Shown here piece by piece: positions 1-7,555 of a DNA stretch of 9,428 bases. Every line of letters begins with the position of its first letter. Position 1 is the first letter of the stretch. Below the pieces are notes generated by a model, which ran no database searches, was not told the origin of the DNA, and saw only the letters and a program-made list of their open reading frames with translations. A program made the translations under genes and the position numbers. The DNA is from Burkholderiales bacterium (lineage in GTDB: Bacteria > Pseudomonadota > Gammaproteobacteria > Burkholderiales > SG8-41), in NCBI GenBank assembly GCA_019746155.1, contig JAIESJ010000135.1:1-9428 (forward strand), read 5' to 3'.

Positions 1-381
1 ATGCTATGGATTTCCGGCATCACCGGTGCGACGCCCGGCATGACCTACGCCGTCTTCGCGCTGATGGGTTTCAGCGCCACCGGCTCCACCCTCTCGTGGA
101 CCTGTGCCAAGGAAGTGAACCGGCCGCGCTATTCCGGAATGGCAACCAGTCTCGCCAACACCGGCGGCTTTCTGGCGGCGGGCATACTCCAGCCGCTGGT
201 CGGCTGGGTGCTTGACCGCGGCGCGGCGGGCGGGCACGCGCTCTTGGCGCCGGAAGCCTTCCGTCCGGCGCTGGGAGTACTTGCGGCATTCGCTTTCATG
301 GGGTTTGTCGGCGCACTGTTTATTCGGGAGACGCGCTGTCGTAATATCTGGTCCGAAAGCAACCCGCAGGAAGAAAAATGA
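1..381 (+). CDS. MFS transporter, C-terminal fragment (5' end outside window)
   Basis: This is the last 126 residues of a major facilitator superfamily permease; the true start lies upstream of base 1. The visible part has hydrophobic helices at about residues 12-32, 47-70 and 88-108, ending in a short basic/polar cytoplasmic tail. The segment with SGMATSLANTGGF followed by LQPLVGWVLD is typical of helix 11 of this superfamily, and the helix with FRPALGVLAAFAFMG looks like helix 12. The stop codon lies inside an ATGA that is also the start of the next gene, so the two are translationally coupled and probably one transcript. The neighbouring hydroxy-acid dehydrogenase suggests the substrate is a small organic acid, but nothing in the fragment proves that. 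Confidence 0.85.
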   Translation: MLWISGITGATPGMTYAVFALMGFSATGSTLSWTCAKEVNRPRYSGMATSLANTGGFLAAGILQPLVGWVLDRGAAGGHALLAPEAFRPALGVLAAFAFMGFVGALFIRETRCRNIWSESNPQEEK

Positions 382-1370
382 AACCGAAAATTCTTGTCAC
401 GCGCGAAGTGTTCGACGAAACGCTTGATTATCTCGCTCAGCATTGTGAAGTGGAATCGAACCAGCAGGACGTGGCATTCAGCCCCGATGCGCTGGCGCGG
501 CACCTCGCCGGCAAGGACGGCGTGATGTGCTGTCTTACTGATCGCATCGATGCCAAACTGCTGGATACTTGCCCGCAGCTCAAGGCCGTCGCCAATATCG
601 CGGTCGGCTACAACAACATTGATCTTGCCGCATGCACCGCGCGCGGCGTCATGGCCACCAACACGCCGGGCGTGCTCGACGACAGCACTGCCGACCTGGC
701 CTGGGCGCTGATGCTGGCCGCGGCGCGGCGCATCACCGAAGTCGAGAGTTACATTCGCGCGGGAGAATGGACGGGCTGGCGGCTCAAGCAGTGGCTGGGC
801 GTGGACGTGCACCACGCCACGCTCGGCATCATCGGCATGGGCCGCATCGGCCAGGCGATTGCCAGACGCGCTTCGGGCTTCGATATGAAAGTGATCTACA
901 GCAACCGCAAGCGCGTAACCGCCGCTCTGGAGCAGCGGCTTAACGCCACGTACGTGTCAAAGGAAGAACTCCTCAAGCAGTCCGACTTCGTCATCCTGCA
1001 GGTCCCGTACACGCCCGAGACGCATCACATGATAGGCGCGGCGGAATTGAAGCTCATGAAACCGACGGCGATTCTCATCAATTCCACCCGCGGCGGCGTG
1101 GTCGACGATGCGGCGCTGGTCGAGGCGCTCGGGAACGGCACGATTCGCGGGGCCGGGCTCGATGTGTTCGAGAACGAGCCCCGGCTCAACCCGGGATTTC
1201 TCCAGCTCAAAAACGTGGTGCTGGCGCCGCACATCGGCAGTTCGACCGAAGCGACGCGGCGCGCGATGGCGATGACCGCCGCGCGCAATCTGGTGGCGGC
1301 GCTGGCCGGCGGCACGCCGCCCAATCTGCTCAACCCCGAAGCGAGCACCAATAGAAAATATAACTTATAA
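378..1370 (+). CDS. ghrB: D-2-hydroxyacid dehydrogenase, glyoxylate/hydroxypyruvate reductase-like
   Basis: A 330-residue cytosolic NAD(P)-dependent D-isomer-specific 2-hydroxyacid dehydrogenase, full length for the family. Reductases of this group turn glyoxylate into glycolate and hydroxypyruvate into D-glycerate; related members act on 2-ketogluconate. The substrate loop VGYNNID is at residues 76-82 and NTPGVL at 95-100. The nucleotide fold has GMGRIG at 153-158. The catalytic set is Arg238 (STRGG), Glu267 (ENEP) and His285 (APHIGS). The second beta strand ends in SNRKR (175-179) with no acidic residue, which favours NADPH over NADH. The start is set by AGGAAG at 368-373, four bases before the ATG, and overlaps the MFS stop. 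The AEC gene follows after 16 bases. The family call is firm; the symbol is by resemblance, because GhrB-like, gluconate and other 2-ketoacid reductases cannot be separated by eye. Confidence 0.88.
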   Translation: MKPKILVTREVFDETLDYLAQHCEVESNQQDVAFSPDALARHLAGKDGVMCCLTDRIDAKLLDTCPQLKAVANIAVGYNNIDLAACTARGVMATNTPGVLDDSTADLAWALMLAAARRITEVESYIRAGEWTGWRLKQWLGVDVHHATLGIIGMGRIGQAIARRASGFDMKVIYSNRKRVTAALEQRLNATYVSKEELLKQSDFVILQVPYTPETHHMIGAAELKLMKPTAILINSTRGGVVDDAALVEALGNGTIRGAGLDVFENEPRLNPGFLQLKNVVLAPHIGSSTEATRRAMAMTAARNLVAALAGGTPPNLLNPEASTNRKYNL

Positions 1371-1386
1371 GCGCACGGGTCAATCG

Positions 1387-2349
1387 ATGGCGAATTACTT
1401 CACGCAACTCTTCAGCCTCATGGTCGAGGTGATGCTGCCGCTGACGCTGCTGGTGGCGGTGGGGGGGCTGTGGCCCCGCTTCTTTCCGGACACGCCGGTG
1501 GAGGCCGCTCGCTCGCTGCTCAATCGCATGGTGATGTATCTGTTCCTGCCCTGCATCCTGTTCTCGGTGGCGTCCACCACGCCGATCTCCGGAGAATTGT
1601 TGTCGGTGCCGCTGCTGGTCGGCATCGGTTCGCTGCTGTCGGGCGTGATCATCTACGTTGTGTTGTATCTGACGCCGATCGGCCGCGGACTGCCGGACGC
1701 GACACGTGCGATCCTGATCGTGGGCGGCATGTTCGGCAATACCTTCAATATCGGCGTGCCGGTATTGATGTTTTTCTTCGGCAGGGACGCCACGCGCTAT
1801 GCGGTGTTCAACGACATGCTGATGACGATGCCGCTGGTGTGGAGCATAGGCGTGTGGATCTGCACGCGGCTCGGCGCGCACGACAAGGCGGCGCGGCCTG
1901 CGGTCTGGCGGATCATGCTGTCGATGCCGCCGATCTGGGCGTTCATCCTCGGCACCGCTTCGCAGCAATTCGGACTGACCTACGCGCCGCTGACGGCGGC
2001 AACGTGGTTCATCGGCCAGGCCACCATTCCGGTCACGCTGTTCGTGCTCGGCATGACCATACCCTGGCGTAACCTCACGCCGCGGCCCGAGATCCTGTCA
2101 GCCGCACTGGTGAAGCTGGTGGCAACGCCGCTCATCGTATGGACTGCGGCGCAGCTGCTGTATGCGCCCATGGGTGAGGCGCAATACGCTGCGGTGGTCG
2201 AGGGCACAGTGCCGGCGATGATGACCACGTTGCTGCTCGCCGACCGCTTCCGTCTCGATTCACGGGCGACAGCGCTGCTGATCGGCTGGACCACCATCCT
2301 GTTCTGGCTGACGCTGCCCGCGATCATGGCGCTGGGATTGATACGGTGA
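1387..2349 (+). CDS. AEC (auxin efflux carrier) family transporter
   Basis: A 320-residue integral membrane protein, the usual length for bacterial AEC carriers, with about ten hydrophobic helices over nearly its whole length. Family-like segments are the early helix with LFLPCILFSVAS (about 55-66), the mid-protein GNTFNIGVPVLMFFFG (about 117-132, matching the NxG(L/V)P region of AEC proteins), and LGMTIPWRNL in the second half. Bacterial members move malonate, malate or other small carboxylates, and some have no known substrate. It starts 16 bases after the dehydrogenase stop with only a weak ribosome site (the purines are in ACGGG), which fits coupling to the upstream gene. Context suggests export or uptake of a two- or three-carbon hydroxy or keto acid; this is inference. 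Confidence 0.87.
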   Translation: MANYFTQLFSLMVEVMLPLTLLVAVGGLWPRFFPDTPVEAARSLLNRMVMYLFLPCILFSVASTTPISGELLSVPLLVGIGSLLSGVIIYVVLYLTPIGRGLPDATRAILIVGGMFGNTFNIGVPVLMFFFGRDATRYAVFNDMLMTMPLVWSIGVWICTRLGAHDKAARPAVWRIMLSMPPIWAFILGTASQQFGLTYAPLTAATWFIGQATIPVTLFVLGMTIPWRNLTPRPEILSAALVKLVATPLIVWTAAQLLYAPMGEAQYAAVVEGTVPAMMTTLLLADRFRLDSRATALLIGWTTILFWLTLPAIMALGLIR

Positions 2350-2357
2350 GTCAAAAA

Positions 2358-2434
2358 CGGTAAGCGGTGAGCAGTGAGCGGTAAAACCCTCAGTTGCGCC
2401 AGTTCCGCTTACTGCTCACGGCTTACTGCTTACG
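2358..2434. repeat. Inverted array of seven-base repeats between AEC and garR-like genes
   Basis: The left arm (about 2359-2384) reads as seven-base units GGTAAGC, GGTGAGC, AGTGAGC, GGTAA. The right arm (about 2404-2433), read on the other strand, gives CGTAAGC, AGTAAGC, CGTGAGC, AGTAAGC. The arms pair over about 26 bases with about five mismatches, around a loop of roughly 19 bases. A transcript through this 114-base gap would carry a long hairpin between the AEC stop and the next ribosome site. It has no T-run, so it is not a standard terminator; it may stabilise or process the mRNA. Short intergenic heptamer arrays of this kind occur in several proteobacterial genomes. Confidence 0.75.
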
Positions 2435-2450
2435 AATTTTGCACGTTTAC

Positions 2451-2456
2451 GGGAGA
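2451..2456 (+). promoter_or_regulatory. Ribosome-binding site that fixes the garR-like start
   Basis: GGGAGA lies seven bases before the ATG at 2464. The reading frame is open back to 2374, but that extension would run through the heptamer repeat and adds 30 residues unlike the family. This site and the MNLGFIGLGVMG start, normal for the family, make 2464 the start. Confidence 0.8.
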
Positions 2457-2463
2457 AACGATC

Positions 2464-3336
2464 ATGAATCTCGGATTTATCGGACTGGGAGTAATGGGGC
2501 GGCCGATGGCGCTCAATCTCATGAAGCACGGTCACCAGATGGGCGTCTATGCGCGGCGGCCGCAATCGGCCGAGCCGCTCATCGCGGCGGGTGCCGTGAG
2601 CTACAGGACGCCGGCGGAACTTGCCGCCGCCTGCGAGGCGGTGTTCACCGTGGTCACCAACTCGAGCGACGTCGAGCAGGTGGTGCTCGGCGAGAACGGC
2701 ATCATTCACGGCGCGCGCGCCGGCAGCGTGGTGGTGGACATGGAGACGATTTCGCCGACGGCGGCGTGTAACATCGCCCAGGCGCTCGCGGCAAAAGGCA
2801 TCGACATGCTCGATGCGCCGGTGTCGGGCGGCCCGATGGGTGCCGAGCAGGCAACATTGTCGATCATGGTGGGCGGGAAGCCCGCGGTGTTTGAACGCGT
2901 GAAGCCGCTGTTCCAGTGCCTCGGAAAAACCATCGTGCACATGGGCGATCACGGCGCCGGGCAGATCACCAAGGCGTGCAACCAGCTGGCGCTGCTGGTG
3001 ACGGCACAGGGCACGGCTGAAGCGCTGCAGCTTGCGGCGCGCTGCGGTGTCGATCCCGCCAGGGTGCGTGAAGTCATGCTCGGCGGCATCGCAGCGAGCC
3101 GCGTGCTCGAGCTTTTCGGCAAGCGCATGGTCGAGCGGGATTTCGCGGCCGGCATCGAGGCCCGCCTTTACCACAAGGACCTGCATATCGTGCTCGGCCT
3201 CGCGCACGAACTGGGCATCGCAGTTCCCGCAGCGGCGCTCGTCATGCAGAGCATCAACGCGCTGATCGGGCGAGGCGAGGGTGCTAACGATCTTTCCGCA
3301 TTGATCAAGGTGGTGGAGGGGATGAGTAAGGCGTGA
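2464..3336 (+). CDS. garR: 3-hydroxyacid dehydrogenase, tartronate semialdehyde reductase-like
   Basis: A 290-residue cytosolic dehydrogenase of the beta-hydroxyacid dehydrogenase family, the usual length. Family members include 2-hydroxy-3-oxopropionate (tartronate semialdehyde) reductase, which makes D-glycerate, and 3-hydroxyisobutyrate dehydrogenase. Nucleotide motif: GLGVMG at residues 7-12. Substrate motif: DAPVSGGPMGAE at 117-128. Catalytic Lys170 lies in GAGQITKACNQ (164-174), and Lys238-Asp239 lie in the C-terminal helical domain (YHKDLHIVL). All key residues are present, so it should be active. It follows the AEC gene after a 114-base gap with a repeat hairpin and precedes the broken CitE-like remnant. 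With a glyoxylate/hydroxypyruvate-type reductase in the same cluster, a role in the glyoxylate to glycerate route is plausible. The symbol is by resemblance only; 3-hydroxyisobutyrate or another substrate is possible. Confidence 0.85.
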   Translation: MNLGFIGLGVMGRPMALNLMKHGHQMGVYARRPQSAEPLIAAGAVSYRTPAELAAACEAVFTVVTNSSDVEQVVLGENGIIHGARAGSVVVDMETISPTAACNIAQALAAKGIDMLDAPVSGGPMGAEQATLSIMVGGKPAVFERVKPLFQCLGKTIVHMGDHGAGQITKACNQLALLVTAQGTAEALQLAARCGVDPARVREVMLGGIAASRVLELFGKRMVERDFAAGIEARLYHKDLHIVLGLAHELGIAVPAAALVMQSINALIGRGEGANDLSALIKVVEGMSKA

Positions 3337-3338
3337 AT

Positions 3339-3394
3339 GGTGATTAGTAACTGATGGCTGGCGTTCAGCAACAGCTTTTTCTCCAGTCACCAGT
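3339..3394. repeat. Second heptamer-type inverted repeat, at the edge of the lyase remnant
   Basis: Right after the garR-like stop the sequence reads as GGTGATT, AGTAACT, GATGGCT, GG, a seven-base pattern related to but different from the one at 2358. ACTGATGGCTGG (3350-3361) is matched in inverted orientation by CCAGTCACCAGT (3383-3394), 10 of 12 bases, around a 21-base loop. The recognisable lyase protein begins at the base after this block. The repeat may mark the deletion or insertion point that removed the lyase's 5' half; that is inference from position. Confidence 0.55.
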
Positions 3395-3852
3395 ATCGGC
3401 GGCATCAGTCCGGACTACGGCGTGCTGGCCGATCGCGATGCGGCGGGTGAACGCAGCTATTTTCTGTCGGACCAGTGGCACTATGCGCTGTCGCGCATCG
3501 TGACCGCGTGCCGTGCCTACGGCCTGCGGCCGATCGACGGCCCGTACAGCGACTTCAAGGATCCTGAAGGTTTCCTGGCCGCGGCGCGGCGTGCCGCGGT
3601 CCTCGGTTTCGAGGGCAAGATGGTGATCCTCCCTCCCAGATCGGGCCGACAAACCAGGTGTTCAGTTCCTCGGCCGAAGAAGTCGAGAAAGCGCGCCGCA
3701 TCATGGAGGCGATGGCCCAAGCGGCCAGGGAAGGCCGTGCTGCAGTGCAGCTCGACGGGCGGCTCATCGATATCGCCAACATACGCATGGCTCAGAACTT
3801 GCTTCAAAAGGCCGAAGCCGTTTCTGCTTCCGGCAAATCCCGCCAGCCATAA
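3395..3852 (+). pseudogene. CitE-like (HpcH/HpaI family) CoA-ester lyase remnant, truncated and frameshifted
   Basis: Two frames together give the C-terminal half of a CitE-like CoA-ester lyase (citrate lyase beta, malyl-CoA lyase relatives). The first frame begins IGGISPDYGVLADRD and runs through WHYALSRIV, GLRPIDGPYSDFKDPEGF and GFEGKMVI, up to about 3628. The second continues from about 3630 as PSQIGPTNQVF, then EEVEKARRIMEAM and DGRLIDIANIRMAQNLL, to the TAA at 3850-3852. The family normally has HPSQ at the join; the sequence fits loss of a single A from the His codon between 3629 and 3630. About 150 residues remain of a protein usually near 300, so the N-terminal half, with the acyl-CoA and metal-binding residues, is missing, and there is no plausible start. 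The 5' loss makes it a true remnant even if the one-base gap were a sequencing error. Its substrate cannot be assigned. Confidence 0.82.
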
Positions 3853-3944
3853 CCGCACAAGCGCATACGTTGACTGTTACGCTTTCTGCTGCGTGGCGGC
3901 CGTGTCACAATGTGCCGACACAGGAAGTTTTCCGGAATTTCCAA

Positions 3945-6896
3945 ATGACACCCGGAACCCGGTTTTCCACGCCACCTTCGCACACCGAGACCGAGAGCAC
4001 GGCGGCTGAGGTTTACGCCGAGCAGGTGCGCCATCTCTATCGTTTGACACGGTGGTCGGCATATTTCGGCACGCCGGCCAGTGCCGGCATCATCGTGTTT
4101 GCGCTGTGGGACACCGTATCCAACGTGCTGCTGATGAGCTGGCTTGGCGCAGTAATGGCGGTGACGCTGGCGCGCTATCTGCTCCACCGCGCTTTTTTCA
4201 AAGCCGCGCCGCAGGCACCGGCGGTTCATGCCTGGGAACACCATTTCGTAATCGGCACAGGAACCATGGGTGTGCTATGGGGCGCTCTCGGCTCAGTGCT
4301 TTATCCCGCGCAGTCCTTGCCGCATCAGTTTGCCGTGATCTTTTTGATCGTGGGCGTGGTCGTCACGGCGATGATCGTTCTGGCGCCGGTCCGGAAGGCT
4401 TTTCCCGCTCTTGCTTTGCCGGCAATGCTGCCGGTCATCGTGTCGGTGTTTGCCCAGGCCACCGCTTTGCATTATTTCATGGGCACGCTGCTGGTAGTGT
4501 TCCTCGGCGTGGTGCTGGGTACCAATCTGGTGGTTTCGGAGACGATGCGCGAATCGCTGCACGTCAAATTCGAGAACAGTGCGCTGATTGCACGCCTGTC
4601 GGAAGCGCACGCGCAATCGGAAGCGGCGAATAACGAGCTCAACGATCGCATGGCTGCGCAACAGCGCACTGCAGAGGAATTGCGTCAGGCGTCCCGGAAG
4701 CTGGAGGCGCTGATAGCGGCCTCGCCGCTTGCCATTATCGTGCGCGATTCGGAAGGGCGGATCGAGAGGTGGAACGCGGCAGCGGAGCGGATTTTCGGCT
4801 GGAGTGAACAGGAGCTGCTGGGAAAAACGGCGCCCTATATTCCGCATGAACTGCGCGAAGAGGGGATGCAATTCCTGCAGGACATGTTTGCCGGCCAGAC
4901 CTTCGCCGATGCCGAAACCATACGGATGCGCAAGGATGGCGTTCGTATCGCCATCAGCTTTTCTGCTGCCCCACTCTACGATGTCGATGGACAGGTCACC
5001 GGATCCGTGACCATCATTGCCGACATCACCGAGCGCAAGCGTGCCGAGCAGAAACAGAACCTGCAGAGCGAGATCACGGTGCTGCTTGCCGAGGCCCAGA
5101 GCGTGGAGGAGGCGATGCCGCGCGTGATCCGGACCATGTGTGAAAGCCTGGGCTGTGTCTACGGTGCGCGCTGGGTACTTGATAGACAGGACATGGCATT
5201 GCACTGCGCCGAGAATTGGTGTGTGCCCGCCCCCAAGATCGAATCGTTCCGGAATGTGAGCGTCGCGCGTATCGAACGACTGGGCAAGCCGGAAGGGCTG
5301 AACCGCCGCGTGTGGGCCACTGGCGCCCCGGTGTGGCTGGGCAATCTCGCCGAGGAAACGACGCTTTTCCGGCGGCAACCCGCGCTCGCCGCGGGGCTGC
5401 ATTCGGCATTCGCCAGTCCGGTTATGGTGGGTGGAGAGTTTTACGGCGTGCTCGAATTCTTCGGTCGCGACACGCGGCCGCGCGATGAGGACGTCTTGCA
5501 ACTGGTCCAGACCGTGAGCAGCCAGATCGGCCAGTTCATCGCCCGCAAGCAGGCCGAGCGCGACCTGCAGTTCGTGGCGAGTCACGATGCCTTGACGAGC
5601 TTGTTCAACCGCACGATATTCAGCCGGCGTCTGCAGCAGGCGCTCGCCCAGGCGCAGCGCCACAAGCGGCAGCTCGCGGTGCTGTTCATCGACCTCGACG
5701 GCTTCAAACTCATCAACGACACGCTCGGCCACGATGCCGGCGACGCATTGCTCATCGAGGTTGCCGGCCGCCTGCGCGACTCGTTGCGCGAAGGCGATAC
5801 CATCGGCCGCATGGGGGGCGATGAGTTCGTGGTGCTGATCGAGGAATACTCGAGTCCGAAACAGATCATGGAGGTGGCGCGCAAACTGCTGGAAACTCTA
5901 GCACGGCCGTTCATGCTGCGCCGCAAGAGCCTGCAGGTTACCGCAAGTATAGGCGTCGCCATTCATCCCGAGGACGGCCGCGATGCGCAGACACTGCTCA
6001 AGAACGCCGATATCGCGATGTATCGCGCAAAAGACCAGGGCAAAAACAATTTCCAGTTCTATTCCGCCGAGATGAGCGCGCATCTGGTCGAGCATTTGTC
6101 GCTTGAAGCAAGCCTGAGGCAGGCCGTGGAGCGCAACGAGCTGGTTCTGCTCTACCAGCCCAAGATCGGCATCGGCGATGGGCGGATCAACGGCGTCGAG
6201 GCACTGGTGCGCTGGCAACATCCGACGCAGGGCCTGATCAATCCCGCCGAATTCGTCCCGCTGGCGGAAGACGCCGGTCTGTTCGGTGTGATCGGCGACT
6301 GGGTGCTGCGCGCCGCCTGCGAGCAGGCGCGCGCCTGGCAGCAACAGGGACTGCCGCCGCTCAGGGTGGCCGTCAATCTGTCGATGAGCCAGTTCAGACA
6401 CGAGGGCCTGATACAGCGTGTCCGCGAGGCGCTGCATGGCGCGGGCATAGAGGCCGGTCGTCTGGAGATCGAGATCACGGAAAGCATGGTGATGCGCAAC
6501 GCCGAACACGCCGTCAAGCTGCTCGCCCGGTTGAAGGAAGTCGGTGTCCGTATCGCGCTCGACGACTTCGGCACCGGCTACTCCTCACTCGGTTACCTCA
6601 AGCGTTTCCCGCTTAACAGCGTCAAGATCGATCGCTCGCTGATCCGGGACTTGCCGGGCGGCGCCGACGCGGCGGGGGTCACGCGCGCCGTGGTGGCGAT
6701 GGCGCACAGTCTGGATCTACAGGCCACGGCCGAAGGCGTCGAGACGCGCGAGCAATGGGAATTCCTGCGCGAGCTCGGATGCGACGAGATGCAGGGCAAC
6801 TATTTCAGCGCAGCGGTGCCGGCGGAGGCGATCGCCGGCATACTGCGGCAGCCGGGCGGCGCGAGCAGGCGCGGCAACGTGCAGCACATGCGCTAG
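3945..6896 (+). CDS. Membrane-anchored PAS-GAF-GGDEF-EAL cyclic-di-GMP enzyme
   Basis: A 983-residue protein with both a diguanylate cyclase and a cyclic-di-GMP phosphodiesterase domain. Order: about six membrane helices (residues 42-196) of a sensor type I do not recognise; a coiled coil (about 205-255); PAS (about 250-365, ending in ITERKRAEQK); GAF (about 370-535); GGDEF (about 540-705); EAL (about 715-965). The cyclase has FIDLDGFK (Asp583), an intact GGDEF at 624-628 and the RxxD inhibitory site REGD at 615-618. The EAL domain has EALVRW (Glu752), Asn811, Glu843 in EITES, Asp873-Asp874 in DDFGTGYSSL, Lys894, Glu930 and Gln950, so it looks active. The ATG at 3945 has GGA (3934-3936) eight bases upstream; the frame is open to a TTG at 3870 but that leaves no good ribosome site. 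Which activity dominates cannot be read from sequence. The stop overlaps the convergent DUF599-like gene. Confidence 0.92.
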   Translation: MTPGTRFSTPPSHTETESTAAEVYAEQVRHLYRLTRWSAYFGTPASAGIIVFALWDTVSNVLLMSWLGAVMAVTLARYLLHRAFFKAAPQAPAVHAWEHHFVIGTGTMGVLWGALGSVLYPAQSLPHQFAVIFLIVGVVVTAMIVLAPVRKAFPALALPAMLPVIVSVFAQATALHYFMGTLLVVFLGVVLGTNLVVSETMRESLHVKFENSALIARLSEAHAQSEAANNELNDRMAAQQRTAEELRQASRKLEALIAASPLAIIVRDSEGRIERWNAAAERIFGWSEQELLGKTAPYIPHELREEGMQFLQDMFAGQTFADAETIRMRKDGVRIAISFSAAPLYDVDGQVTGSVTIIADITERKRAEQKQNLQSEITVLLAEAQSVEEAMPRVIRTMCESLGCVYGARWVLDRQDMALHCAENWCVPAPKIESFRNVSVARIERLGKPEGLNRRVWATGAPVWLGNLAEETTLFRRQPALAAGLHSAFASPVMVGGEFYGVLEFFGRDTRPRDEDVLQLVQTVSSQIGQFIARKQAERDLQFVASHDALTSLFNRTIFSRRLQQALAQAQRHKRQLAVLFIDLDGFKLINDTLGHDAGDALLIEVAGRLRDSLREGDTIGRMGGDEFVVLIEEYSSPKQIMEVARKLLETLARPFMLRRKSLQVTASIGVAIHPEDGRDAQTLLKNADIAMYRAKDQGKNNFQFYSAEMSAHLVEHLSLEASLRQAVERNELVLLYQPKIGIGDGRINGVEALVRWQHPTQGLINPAEFVPLAEDAGLFGVIGDWVLRAACEQARAWQQQGLPPLRVAVNLSMSQFRHEGLIQRVREALHGAGIEAGRLEIEITESMVMRNAEHAVKLLARLKEVGVRIALDDFGTGYSSLGYLKRFPLNSVKIDRSLIRDLPGGADAAGVTRAVVAMAHSLDLQATAEGVETREQWEFLRELGCDEMQGNYFSAAVPAEAIAGILRQPGGASRRGNVQHMR

Positions 6897-7555
6897 TTCA
6901 GAGCGCGATCCAGATGGTGGAGGATGGCAACCGCCACGACGCTCGCGGCAACCATGAAATGCGGTCCGAACAGCCAGAACGCGAGAGGCGCCGCAAAGTA
7001 GTATGCGCGCATCCCCATCCAGTGATAGGTGCCGGCACGGTTGAGCTGCGCGGCGACGGCTTGCGGAGAATTCCGTCTCGGATCGCACGCCGGAACGTTG
7101 ATCATGAAACCGACATGGATGAACAGCCGGACCGCCTGGGCGAAGCACATGAACGCTATGAGAAAGTCCAGCAGCAGCAGCAGGATTTTCACGAGCCACA
7201 ACTCCCGCTGCACCGCGCCGATGATGTTCAGCGCGTGCCAAGTGTGTTCGAGCTTGTCGCCCTGGCCGGTGAGCGTAAGCGTGCCGATCATGAGCAGTAC
7301 CGCCGTTGAGCCGAGGAAGGTGGGGCCCATGATGGCGTTGCGCAAAGTCTGCACCGCCAGAACTTCCTGGCCTGCCTTGCTCATCACGCCTTCCACCCAG
7401 GCGGCGCGTGCCGTCGCGTTCACCGCCTGGATAGTGTAAGCGGGATCGGTTCTCAGTTTGTGCCGCAGAAACAGGTGATAGGCGGCGAGGAGCGTCGCGC
7501 TGAACGCGAAGCTGGTCAGGTCACTGCTGAAAAGTTCGAATACGGTTTTTCCCAT
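6893..7555 (-). CDS. DUF599-like membrane protein
   Basis: A 220-residue integral membrane protein that resembles the DUF599 family, whose function is unknown. Hydrophobic segments lie at about residues 13-30, 77-97, 120-147 and 183-213. Family-like stretches are the ARAAWVEGVM to LAVQTLRNAIMG segment (49-77) before the second helix, and GTYHWMGMRAYYFAAPLAFW (175-194) before the last. GGAGA on the minus strand (7566-7570) lies 10 bases before the ATG. Its stop codon shares a CTAG with the stop of the GGDEF-EAL gene on the other strand, so transcription of the two genes converges with no spacer and no terminator between them. No function can be inferred from context. Confidence 0.8.
   Translation of the reverse strand: MGKTVFELFSSDLTSFAFSATLLAAYHLFLRHKLRTDPAYTIQAVNATARAAWVEGVMSKAGQEVLAVQTLRNAIMGPTFLGSTAVLLMIGTLTLTGQGDKLEHTWHALNIIGAVQRELWLVKILLLLLDFLIAFMCFAQAVRLFIHVGFMINVPACDPRRNSPQAVAAQLNRAGTYHWMGMRAYYFAAPLAFWLFGPHFMVAASVVAVAILHHLDRALN

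Noticed and set aside
129..815. 228-residue minus-strand open frame opposite the MFS/ghrB junction
   Set aside because: Shadow frame; it crosses the join of two well-supported forward genes and has no recognisable domain.
2374..2463. 30-residue N-terminal extension of the garR-like protein
   Set aside because: It is translated heptamer repeat, has no ribosome site, and the family normally starts at the nucleotide-binding MNLGFIGLG.
2358..3394. Heptamer arrays as a CRISPR array or insertion-sequence ends
   Set aside because: The units are seven bases with no spacers, and there is no transposase; the gene between them is an ordinary dehydrogenase with no target-site duplication.
2416..3405. 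329-residue minus-strand open frame opposite the garR-like gene
   Set aside because: Antisense shadow; the forward frame has all catalytic motifs of its family, and the reverse frame runs through repeats at both ends.
3870..3944. TTG start 25 codons upstream for the GGDEF-EAL protein
   Set aside because: TTG with no good ribosome site; ATG at 3945 has GGA eight bases upstream and gives a normal N-terminus before the first helix.
3422..4009. 195-residue open frame as an intact gene
   Set aside because: Only the part up to about 3628 resembles a lyase; the rest is out of frame, while the correct continuation lies in another frame.
4293..5732. 479-residue minus-strand open frame inside the GGDEF-EAL gene
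   Set aside because: It is a shadow of a strongly supported gene, rich in Arg, His and Gln as expected of GC-rich antisense frames, with no family match.
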